From: an uncultured Altererythrobacter sp.
GTDB taxonomy: Bacteria; Pseudomonadota; Alphaproteobacteria; Sphingomonadales; Sphingomonadaceae
NCBI GenBank assembly: GCA_938009055.1
Contig: CALLIO010000114.1
Span: forward strand, 1 to 5,892
Length of the DNA: 5,892 nt
Reading direction: 5' to 3'
Numbering within the stretch: position 1 is the first letter of the stretch; each line of letters starts with the position of its first letter. A program made the position numbers and the translations under genes. Positions 1 through 4,963 of this stretch are shown here, piece after piece. The notes under the pieces were generated by a model. That model was not told the DNA's origin. It searched no databases and saw only the letters and a program-made list of their open reading frames with translations.

Positions 1-1116
1 GGCTTGTCGACCGAAGGCTACACAATCATCGATGGCACTGGGAAATATGTAACGCCCGGCATCATCGATATTCACAGTCACTTGGGCAATTATCCCTCGC
101 CCAGCGTGTCCGCGCATAGCGATGGGAACGAAGCCACCAGCCCTGTGACAGCCGATGTTTGGGCTGAACATTCGGTCTGGCCCCAAGACCCCGGCTTCAG
201 CCGCGCGATGGCCAATGGCGGCATCACTTCACTGCAAATCCTGCCCGGCTCTGCCAATTTGATGGGCGGACGCACGGCAACGCTTAAAAATGTGCCGAGC
301 CGCACAGTGCAGGGCATGAAATTCCCCGGTGCGCCTTATGGCTTCAAAATGGCTTGCGGCGAGAATCCCAAGCGGGTTTACGGCGGGCGCGGGCGCAAAC
401 CTTCGACACGGATGGGCAATTTCGCCGTCAATCGCCAGACCTGGCTCGATGCGATTGCCTATGCTGAAGATGATGATCCGCGCCGCGATCTGGGCAAGGA
501 AACTTTGCGCGGCGTGCTCGATGGCGAAATCCTCGTCCACAATCACTGCTACCGCGCGGACGAGATGGCGCTGGTGATGGATATGGCGAAGGAGATTGGT
601 TACAAAGTCAGCGCTTTCCACCATGCAGTCGAAGCATACAAAATCGGCGATTTGCTGAGCGAAAATGATGTTTGCGCAGCGATCTGGGCGGATTGGTATG
701 GCTTCAAAATGGAAAGCTTTGATGGCATTCCTGAAAACGCGGCCTTGCTTGAAAAAGAAGGCGCATGCGTGGTCATCCATTCCGATGACGAAAATTCGAT
801 CCAACGCCTCAATCAAGAAGCCGCCAAAGCGCAAGCTGCGGGCAAGCGTTTAGGCGTCGACGTGTCCGATGGCACAGCCATTCGCTGGATCACGCTCAAC
901 GCAGCCAAGGCGATGGGCATTGACGATATGACTGGCTCGCTTGAAGCGGGTAAGATGGCGGACGTTGTGCTGTGGAATGGCGATCCCTTGAGCGTTTATT
1001 CGCGGCCTGAAAAAGTGTGGATCGACGGCGCGCTTTTGTATGATGCGATGGACCGCAAACGCCGCCCAGTCAGCGATTTCGAGCTTGGCCAGCCCGGTGC
1101 AGGAGATGTGAAATGA
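1..1116 (+). CDS. Metal-dependent amidohydrolase (imidazolonepropionase-like, COG1228 type), 5'-truncated by window edge
   Basis: The frame is open from base 1. The sequence begins just before the conserved TPGIIDIHSHLG segment, so the start codon, any signal peptide and the N-terminal beta-sandwich lie to the left; the TTG at position 4 is internal. Amidohydrolases of this group hydrolyse amide or peptide-like bonds with a metal centre in a TIM barrel. Visible elements, numbered from that TTG: the HxH metal motif (H24, H26); a K-M-A-x-G-E-N-P-K-R stretch at 115-124 whose K115 could be the carboxylated metal-bridging lysine; HNH at 179-181; HH at 206-207; H259-S-D-D at 259-262, supplying the barrel-end aspartate; and the typical C-terminal return to the sandwich, GSLEAGKMADVVLWNGDPLS (311-330). 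The motif set looks complete, so I infer an active enzyme. The substrate cannot be read from sequence; dipeptides or cyclic imides are possible. The 3' end overlaps the next gene by 4 bases. Confidence 0.88.
   Translation, partial: GLSTEGYTIIDGTGKYVTPGIIDIHSHLGNYPSPSVSAHSDGNEATSPVTADVWAEHSVWPQDPGFSRAMANGGITSLQILPGSANLMGGRTATLKNVPSRTVQGMKFPGAPYGFKMACGENPKRVYGGRGRKPSTRMGNFAVNRQTWLDAIAYAEDDDPRRDLGKETLRGVLDGEILVHNHCYRADEMALVMDMAKEIGYKVSAFHHAVEAYKIGDLLSENDVCAAIWADWYGFKMESFDGIPENAALLEKEGACVVIHSDDENSIQRLNQEAAKAQAAGKRLGVDVSDGTAIRWITLNAAKAMGIDDMTGSLEAGKMADVVLWNGDPLSVYSRPEKVWIDGALLYDAMDRKRRPVSDFELGQPGAGDVK
1101..1105 (+). promoter_or_regulatory. Ribosome binding site for the second amidohydrolase gene
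   Basis: AGGAG lies inside the last codons of the upstream gene, 7 bases before the ATG at 1113. It favours 1113 as the start over the in-frame ATG at 1125, although the signal peptide reads well from either Met (Met5 opens MKTTTASF). Confidence 0.6.
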
Positions 1117-2438
1117 GGGCGCTTATGAAAACCACCACAGCCTCCTTTGCTTTATCTGCCGCACTGTCCACCGCTCTGGCCGCAACGCCCGCTGCTGCGC
1201 AAGACTTCATCATCGCCAATGCGACAATCGCAAAAGGGGATGGCAGCGAACCGATTGAGAACGGCGTTATCATGGTCGATGATGGCACAATCATCTACGC
1301 GGGGCCCACGCCAACCTCGCGCGATTTCACAACAGACCGCGTGCTTGATGTTGACGGAGCCTATGTGACACCGGGCATTGTCGTCGCGCTGACGGACCTT
1401 GGCCTTTATGATGTGGGTGCGGTTAGCAATTCGAACGATAAGGGCGCTTCAAACGCGCGGTTTGACGCGGCAATTGATGTCGCAACCGCGATCAATCCAT
1501 CCTCGCAACATATCAAAGTCAGCCGCGCGGCTGGCATTACGCGCGCACTGGTTGCGCCCAATCACGGCCCTGCGATCTTTGCCGGTCAAGGCGCGCTGAT
1601 TGATTTGGGCGCGGACCCTGATGCTGTCCAACAGCCCCGCGCTTTCCAACTGGTGGAGCTGGGCGAAACGGGCGCCCGGATTGCTGGCGGCAGCCGCACA
1701 GCCGCTTATGTTGAGCTTGGCAATGCATTGAAAGAAGCGAGCGATTTTGCTCGCGGGCGCTGGTCGGGCGATGGCACATTGCTGACTCGCGCGGATGCTG
1801 CTGCGCTCGCCCCTGTCACGACCGGCAAGCAAGCGCTGTATGTCGAAGTCGAGCGCGAGGCGGATATTCGCCAAGTCCTCAAGTTCAAGCGCGCCAATCC
1901 GAAAATTAAGCTCGTGCTTGTCGGGGCAAGCGAAGGCTGGCTGATGGCCGATGAAATTGCCGCTGCTGGCGTGCCCGTGATTGCCGATGCACTCGATGAT
2001 TTGCCTTCCAGCTTTGAACAGCTAGCAGCCACGCAAAGCAATGTAGGCCGGCTGACCAAGGCGGGCGTTAAAGTCGCGATTGGCAGGCTGGCTGGCACGA
2101 CTGACGGCCATCCGCGCTCTGCTGCGCAATTTGCTGGCAATCTGGTGGCGCTGAACAAGATTCCCGGCGCTGATGGGCTGAGCTGGGGCGAGGCCCTAGC
2201 GACCATCACATCGCTTCCGGCAGAGATCGCAGGCCACGGCGGCAAATTCGGCGTGATTGCAGCCGGCGCCACTGCTGACCTAGTGATCTGGGATGGCGAC
2301 CCGCTTGAAGTCTCAACTGCACCAACCCGTGTTTTCATTGATGGGGTCGAGCAACCTTTAACCAGCCATCAAACCGAGCTGGCACAGCGTTACAAGGATC
2401 TGGATGAAAGCACATTGCCCAAGGCGTATGACTGGTGA
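1113..2438 (+). CDS. Exported amidohydrolase-fold protein lacking metal ligands (probable pseudoenzyme)
   Basis: The 441-residue product starts at an ATG that overlaps the previous stop (ATGA). An N-terminal signal peptide (basic start, hydrophobic core about 8-24, cleavage near TPAAAQ-D at 25-31) points to export. The fold is recognisable at both ends: a sandwich strand set at 32-82, then YVTPGI (84-89), and a C-terminal AAGATADLVIWDGDPLEV (383-400) matching the upstream neighbour's tail. Between them the catalytic residues are gone. The neighbour's H24-S-H26 aligns with L93-T-D95, its HNH with E245-V-E247, its HH with G271-A272, and its HSDD with I323-G-R-L. Without the metal-binding histidines and the aspartate, hydrolysis by the family mechanism is unlikely. 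The reading frame is clean and long, so this is not a decaying gene. I infer a structural or regulatory partner, perhaps forming a heteromer with the enzyme encoded just upstream. Substrate binding without catalysis is another possibility. Confidence 0.85.
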   Translation: MRALMKTTTASFALSAALSTALAATPAAAQDFIIANATIAKGDGSEPIENGVIMVDDGTIIYAGPTPTSRDFTTDRVLDVDGAYVTPGIVVALTDLGLYDVGAVSNSNDKGASNARFDAAIDVATAINPSSQHIKVSRAAGITRALVAPNHGPAIFAGQGALIDLGADPDAVQQPRAFQLVELGETGARIAGGSRTAAYVELGNALKEASDFARGRWSGDGTLLTRADAAALAPVTTGKQALYVEVEREADIRQVLKFKRANPKIKLVLVGASEGWLMADEIAAAGVPVIADALDDLPSSFEQLAATQSNVGRLTKAGVKVAIGRLAGTTDGHPRSAAQFAGNLVALNKIPGADGLSWGEALATITSLPAEIAGHGGKFGVIAAGATADLVIWDGDPLEVSTAPTRVFIDGVEQPLTSHQTELAQRYKDLDESTLPKAYDW

Positions 2439-2938
2439 TTGCTTGGCGATCATTGAGTGCGCTTGGCGCCGCCTGCCTTGCACTTCCATTGGCGGCTCAG
2501 GACGGCCCTGAACAGCCAACCGAGCCTGCCAGCGGCATTGGCTCGATCGCATGGCATAGCGAGCAGCAAGCCTATCCAGCCTCGCTCAAGGCATCAGATG
2601 GCTGGCACTTCGTCACCGGCGGGCTGCGCTGGCGCTGGCTTGAGTACAATGGCTCGCAGGACCGGCCAGCTGTCACCGACACAGTGACCGTCCATTATGA
2701 AGGCAAATTCCTCGACGGAAATGTCTTCGACAGTTCGTATGAGCGCGGTGAGCCAGCGACCTTCCCGCTTGGTCGACTTATCAAAGGCTGGCAGCTAGCG
2801 ATCCCAAAGATGGGCGTTGGTGAAGTGATTGAGATCGCAGTGCCCGCTGACCTTGCCTACGGACCGGTGGGCAGGGGGCCGATTCCGGGCGGCGCAACAT
2901 TGAAATTTAAAGTAGAGCTTATTGCGATAGCGCAATAG
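2435..2938 (+). CDS. Exported FKBP-type peptidyl-prolyl cis-trans isomerase
   Basis: The 167-residue product starts at a GTG overlapping the previous stop (GTGA); only a weak AAGG (2421-2424) precedes it, so initiation probably depends on coupling. Residues 1-21 form a short signal peptide (MIAWRSLSALGAACLALPLA). Cys14 is not in a proper lipobox, so I favour a soluble periplasmic product. The FKBP domain covers about 81-166 and keeps the proline-pocket residues: Y88 in VHYEG, F98-D99 in VFDSS, F110, the LIKGW motif (115-119, with I116 and W119), Y142 in LAYG, and F158 in LKFKVEL. It should therefore be an active isomerase that catalyses X-Pro bond rotation during folding. The roughly 60 residues between signal and domain contain W40, W57 and W66 but no motif I recognise. 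Its place directly behind two amidohydrolase genes suggests that it may help fold them; that is inference. Confidence 0.92.
   Translation: MIAWRSLSALGAACLALPLAAQDGPEQPTEPASGIGSIAWHSEQQAYPASLKASDGWHFVTGGLRWRWLEYNGSQDRPAVTDTVTVHYEGKFLDGNVFDSSYERGEPATFPLGRLIKGWQLAIPKMGVGEVIEIAVPADLAYGPVGRGPIPGGATLKFKVELIAIAQ
2920..2937 (+). other. Short hairpin spanning the FKBP stop codon
   Basis: TATTGCG (2920-2926) and CGCAATA (2931-2937) form a perfect 7-bp stem with an ATAG loop, and the 3' arm overlaps the TAG stop. No T-run follows, so it does not look like an intrinsic terminator. It could mark an mRNA processing or stability boundary between the three overlapping genes and the NnrU gene. It may also be chance. 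Confidence 0.35.
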
Positions 2939-2950
2939 CGCATCCTTGGT

Positions 2951-2957
2951 GGGAGAG
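2951..2957 (+). promoter_or_regulatory. Ribosome binding site for the NnrU-family gene
   Basis: GGGAGAG ends 7 bases before the ATG at 2965. It supports that start and shows that this gene, unlike the two before it, has independent translation initiation. Confidence 0.6.
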
Positions 2958-2964
2958 AGCAAGA

Positions 2965-3639
2965 ATGGATCCGAAACTGGTGTCGCTCGCGGCGGCCAAT
3001 TTCCTATTTGTGGGCAGTCACTTTGTGATGTCGCACGGCCTCAGGCGGCATATTGAGGCGATGTTTGGCCGGAAGTTTTTCCCGCTGATCTATTCCGTTG
3101 TCAGCATCGTCTTTTTCATCTGGATTGTGATGGCCTTTCGCGCAGCGCCAAGCGGCGATTTGCCCGGAACAGGCGAGACTGGCTGGATCATTGCAACGCT
3201 GCTGCTGATCCCCGCCATGGTGCTTTATGCAGGTTCGATGCAAGGCAATCCGGCGCTGCCCATGCCCGGCGCCGAGGAAGCGGCGCGCGCAGAACCGACC
3301 GGCGTTTTTGCCGTTACGCGCCATCCCATGATGTGGGGCTTTGCCCTTTGGGCAGCCTCGCACCTCATCCTGTTCACCAGCTGGCGCACGATGATAACTG
3401 CAGGGGCAATGGGCTTCCTCGCGCTTTATGGCGCGCATAAGCAGGATCGCAAGAAGCGCGCGCAATTGGGCGCAGATTGGGAGCTATGGCAAAGCCGCAC
3501 GCATTATTGGCCGCGCTGGCACAGATTGTTCGCTGCAGGAATGCTGCCCTGGGCGATTGCACTGATATTGTGGGTGTTCCTAAGCTGGCTGCATATGCCG
3601 CTGGCTGGCATTCCCGCCGGAATCTGGCGCTGGTTCTAG
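2965..3639 (+). CDS. NnrU-family integral membrane protein
   Basis: The 224-residue product matches the NnrU family (related to plant zeta-carotene isomerase Z-ISO) through GSHFVMSHGLRR near the N-terminus and the hallmark VTRHPMMWGFALWAASHL at 117-134. Hydrophobic segments are visible at about 4-22, 38-58, 73-91, 122-140, 142-157 and 192-209, giving five or six membrane helices. Conserved histidines H19, H24, H120 and H133 lie in or near the membrane and are candidates for haem or metal binding; Z-ISO is known to bind haem b. NnrU was named from nitrite/nitric-oxide reduction clusters in Rhodobacter, but no denitrification gene is visible here, and in sphingomonads the family may act in carotenoid or other lipid isomerisation. 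The start is set by a good ribosome binding site. The gene closes the operon and ends 13 bases before a terminator. Its last 12 codons recur, broken, at 4506-4544. Confidence 0.88.
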   Translation: MDPKLVSLAAANFLFVGSHFVMSHGLRRHIEAMFGRKFFPLIYSVVSIVFFIWIVMAFRAAPSGDLPGTGETGWIIATLLLIPAMVLYAGSMQGNPALPMPGAEEAARAEPTGVFAVTRHPMMWGFALWAASHLILFTSWRTMITAGAMGFLALYGAHKQDRKKRAQLGADWELWQSRTHYWPRWHRLFAAGMLPWAIALILWVFLSWLHMPLAGIPAGIWRWF

Positions 3640-3652
3640 CAAGCAAAGAAAA

Positions 3653-3686
3653 GGGGCGCTCAGCATTCACGCCGAGCGCCCCCTTT
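3653..3686. terminator. Bidirectional intrinsic terminator between convergent genes
   Basis: GGGGCGCTC (3653-3661) pairs perfectly with GAGCGCCCC (3674-3682) around a 12-base loop. On the + strand a CTTTATT stretch follows; on the - strand the stem is followed by TTTTCTTTG. It sits between the NnrU stop (3639) and the CTERM gene stop (3707) and can end transcription from both sides. Confidence 0.85.
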
Positions 3687-3706
3687 ATTCGAAAAAGCCG
3701 CCAGTA

Positions 3707-4264
3707 TTAAGCGAAAGAAACTTTGCGCTTGCTCGCTTTGGCATGGCGCATTGCGAAACCTGTCGCAAAGAAGCCAAGCAGCATCAGAGCCCATGTTTCC
3801 GGCTCAGGAATTGCGCCCGCTCCGAGCGAGAAAGTCACAGCGCTACCCGCCGGGTTGCTTGTGTCGGCCAGATTGAGGCTCAACACGCCATTGGTGATCG
3901 AAACATCTGACTGAGTGAAGCCGGAGAAACCAGTTTGGCCAGTGATCGTTGCCACCGTGAAAGGATTGGTCAGATTGGCGAATTCGATAATTGTTGCGCC
4001 CAAGTTGTTGGTAACAAGCGAAGTCATCACCAAGGAATTAGCGTCAAAATCGAACGACAAAAATTGCGCGGTGCTATTGCCCGCTGTGAACTCAGTCGTC
4101 ATGTCCACATTGGCACTGCCAGGTGTACAAGTGAAATTGCTGCCACTGCCAACTTGTTCGCATTCAATCGTATCGCCAATAATGGTCGATGCTGAAGCAG
4201 GCGCTGCAAGCGATGCGCCAGCCAAAGCGCTTGCAGCAATAGTCAATTTTGCAAATGTGTGCAT
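3707..4264 (-). CDS. PEPxxWA-CTERM sorting-domain surface protein
   Basis: The 185-residue product begins at the ATG at 4264. A longer frame from a TTG at 4285 exists, but GGGGA (4277-4273) lies 8 bases before the ATG, and Met-His-Thr-Phe-Ala-Lys opens a textbook signal peptide ending APASA-S (about residue 25). The C-terminus carries PEPETWA (153-159), a hydrophobic helix LMLLGFFATGFAM (160-172) and a basic tail (RHAKASKRK, 173-181). This tripartite signal directs proteins to an exosortase-type sorting enzyme, often linked to exopolysaccharide or biofilm; no exosortase is encoded here. The mature middle (26-150) is rich in Ser, Thr, Asn and Gly, looks beta-stranded, and has two cysteines (C35, C46) that could form a small disulphide loop. 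I recognise no domain in it, so the specific role is unknown. Its composition is less GC-rich than that of the neighbours, which is common for such low-complexity surface proteins. Confidence 0.88.
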   Translation of the reverse strand: MHTFAKLTIAASALAGASLAAPASASTIIGDTIECEQVGSGSNFTCTPGSANVDMTTEFTAGNSTAQFLSFDFDANSLVMTSLVTNNLGATIIEFANLTNPFTVATITGQTGFSGFTQSDVSITNGVLSLNLADTSNPAGSAVTFSLGAGAIPEPETWALMLLGFFATGFAMRHAKASKRKVSFA

Positions 4265-4272
4265 TGAAATGG

Positions 4273-4277
4273 TCCCC
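4273..4277 (-). promoter_or_regulatory. Probable ribosome binding site that sets the CTERM gene start
   Basis: On the - strand GGGGA lies 8 bases upstream of the ATG at 4264. The match to the anti-SD is partial, but the spacing is right and it excludes the TTG at 4285, which would place this site inside the coding sequence. Confidence 0.45.
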
Positions 4278-4319
4278 AAGTTCAATTTTTGGCCCGACTC
4301 ATGGCCGGCGGAAGAGTTA

Positions 4320-4333
4320 TTAACAAATGTTAA
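4320..4333. promoter_or_regulatory. 14-bp palindrome upstream of the CTERM gene, candidate operator
   Basis: TTAACA-AA-TGTTAA is a 6-bp perfect inverted repeat with a 2-bp centre, 56 bases before the CTERM start codon. Position and symmetry suit a dimeric regulator. It also resembles the CtrA pattern TTAA-N7-TTAA, but the spacing here is 6. I could not assign a confident -35/-10 pair on the - strand around it. Confidence 0.4.
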
Positions 4334-4505
4334 ACGACAAAGCTAGGCTGCATATAATAGAGCTCAGCAACTGTAGCATTGTGGGTCGAAGTCCTGCGGA
4401 GTTGAAAAGGCATTCAACCGCATTGCCTGTAGTGCAGCGGCGCATTCGAGCTGGCTAGTTGAGCCTATCTTTCAACTATTCCAAGGCCTTGCGGCGATAG
4501 TTGCG

Positions 4506-4544
4506 CTTGCTGGAATTCCGGCAGGGATTTGGCGCTGGTTTTAG
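4506..4544 (+). pseudogene. Remnant 3' end of an NnrU-family paralogue
   Basis: Reading + from 4506 gives LAGIPAGIWRWF and a TAG stop, identical in protein to the last 12 residues and stop of the intact NnrU gene (3601-3639). The two 39-base stretches differ at 7 sites, every one a synonymous third codon position. That pattern shows they diverged while both were being translated, which argues against a recent DNA copy. Upstream the frame stays open back to 4377 and includes a hydrophobic run (QGLAAIVALAG), but it has no ATG, GTG or TTG start, and the rest of the family's motifs, including RHPMM, are absent. The most likely reading is the last trace of a deleted paralogue. A selected C-terminal peptide repeat is a less likely alternative. 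Confidence 0.55.
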
Positions 4545-4553
4545 CCAGCCACG

Positions 4554-4889
4554 TTACCAATCGGGCGTTTCGTTCCCTTCAAACAAATGCCGCCCGCTCC
4601 AATTCTTCATCGCGTCAAATGTGGGTTTTAGAGCTTGCCCCGCATCAGTCAGCACATACTGAGCGCGCTTCGCTTCGGGCGGATCACGCCGCATAAGCCC
4701 TGCTTCGGCCATCATGCCCAGCCGTGACGATAGAGCGGCCCGGCTAATCGGCAATCGCGCCATAAAATCCTCAAATCGCGCCGCGCCCAGGAATGCCTCG
4801 CGCAAGATGAGTATGACCCATCTATCGCCCAATATTCTGGATGCTCTGCCAATCGGGCAAGGAGAACGAGATGCTTCATATCGCTTCAT
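4554..4889 (-). CDS. HxlR-family winged helix-turn-helix transcriptional regulator
   Basis: The 111-residue product starts at the ATG at 4889 and matches the usual HxlR length of about 110-120. A longer frame to 4976 would use a GTG inside the divergent gene and add 29 unrelated residues, so it was rejected. Family landmarks run in order: C11-P12 (the conserved N-terminal Cys-Pro), ILGDRWVILILREAF (19-33), ARFEDFMARLP-ISRAALSSRL (37-57, the helix-turn-helix), and the wing with KRAQYVLTDAGQAL (74-87). Cys11 is the only cysteine; in YodB and relatives this residue senses quinones, aldehydes or other electrophiles, so a thiol-based repressor is plausible. Such regulators usually control a divergent neighbour, here the thioesterase gene, and themselves. 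Two matching inverted repeats in the shared control region are likely operators. No clear ribosome binding site precedes the start. Confidence 0.9.
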   Translation of the reverse strand: MKRYEASRSPCPIGRASRILGDRWVILILREAFLGAARFEDFMARLPISRAALSSRLGMMAEAGLMRRDPPEAKRAQYVLTDAGQALKPTFDAMKNWSGRHLFEGNETPDW

Positions 4890-4891
4890 AG

Positions 4892-4906
4892 GTCTACTTA
4901 TCAGAC
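4892..4906. promoter_or_regulatory. Candidate HxlR operator 1, over the repressor's own -10
   Basis: GTCTACTTATCAGAC is an imperfect inverted repeat with matching outer arms (GTCT/AGAC). It lies immediately before the repressor ATG and covers that gene's likely -10. With the following TT it matches operator 2 at 13 of 17 positions in the same orientation. Confidence 0.55.
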
Positions 4907-4925
4907 TTGCATGAGCTTTGCGCAA
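4897..4925 (-). promoter_or_regulatory. Predicted promoter of the HxlR gene
   Basis: On the - strand, TTGCGC (4925-4920), a 17-base spacer and GATAAG (4902-4897) give a sigma70-like promoter with 4 of 6 -10 matches. Transcription should begin near 4890, practically at the ATG (4889), which implies a leaderless or nearly leaderless transcript. Confidence 0.45.
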
Positions 4926-4946
4926 GTGACATAACGTCTGTATAAC
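4918..4946 (+). promoter_or_regulatory. Predicted promoter of the thioesterase gene
   Basis: TTGCGC (4918-4923), a 17-base spacer and TATAAC (4941-4946; 5 of 6 to TATAAT) form a good sigma70-type promoter. Its -35 is one half of the palindrome TTGCGCAA (4918-4925), which also supplies the -35 of the divergent gene. The -10 lies inside operator 2, so a bound regulator would block RNA polymerase. Confidence 0.55.
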
Positions 4947-4950
4947 AGAC
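4936..4950. promoter_or_regulatory. Candidate HxlR operator 2, over the thioesterase -10
   Basis: GTCTGT-ATA-ACAGAC is a perfect 6-bp inverted repeat with a 3-bp centre. It overlaps the predicted -10 and ends just before the ribosome binding site. Its centre is 44 bp from that of operator 1, close to four helical turns, so both would face the same side of the DNA. Confidence 0.65.
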
Positions 4951-4952
4951 TT

Positions 4953-4959
4953 AAGGAAG
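4953..4959 (+). promoter_or_regulatory. Ribosome binding site of the thioesterase gene
   Basis: AAGGAAG ends 4 bases before the ATG at 4964 and fixes that start. It begins about where transcription is predicted to start, so the 5' leader is very short. Confidence 0.55.
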
Positions 4960-4963
4960 TAAC

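Noticed and set aside
229..834. Long - strand open frame (201 codons) opposite the first amidohydrolase
   Set aside because: It is antisense to well-supported motifs in the + frame and its translation shows no recognisable domain; long antisense frames are common in GC-rich coding DNA.
1706..2338. Long - strand open frame (210 codons) opposite the second amidohydrolase
   Set aside because: Its Ser/Ala/Pro-rich composition is typical of a shadow frame, and the + strand gene has a signal peptide and conserved C-terminal motifs.
4265..4285. Longer CTERM protein starting at a TTG (4285)
   Set aside because: It adds seven residues before a signal peptide that starts naturally at the ATG at 4264, and it would swallow the GGGGA ribosome binding site.
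3915..4346. + strand open frame of 143 codons opposite the CTERM gene
   Set aside because: It is antisense to a protein with a clear signal peptide and PEPETWA tail, and it has no ribosome binding site or family match.
4330..4358. A perfect TATAAT on the + strand (4353-4358) with TTAAAC 17 bases upstream, suggesting a promoter or small RNA start
   Set aside because: The -35 matches only 3 of 6, no intact + strand gene follows, and I saw no terminator for a small RNA. It could be a relic promoter of the lost NnrU paralogue, but the support is too thin.
3601..4544. CTERM gene segment as a recent insertion bounded by direct repeats
   Set aside because: The flanking similarity is codon-structured (only third-position changes) rather than identical, and no transposase or terminal inverted repeats are present, so a recent mobile insertion is not supported.
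4534..4549. GCTGG/CCAGC hairpin around the remnant stop, as a terminator for the HxlR gene
   Set aside because: The stem is only 5 bp and no T-run follows on either strand.
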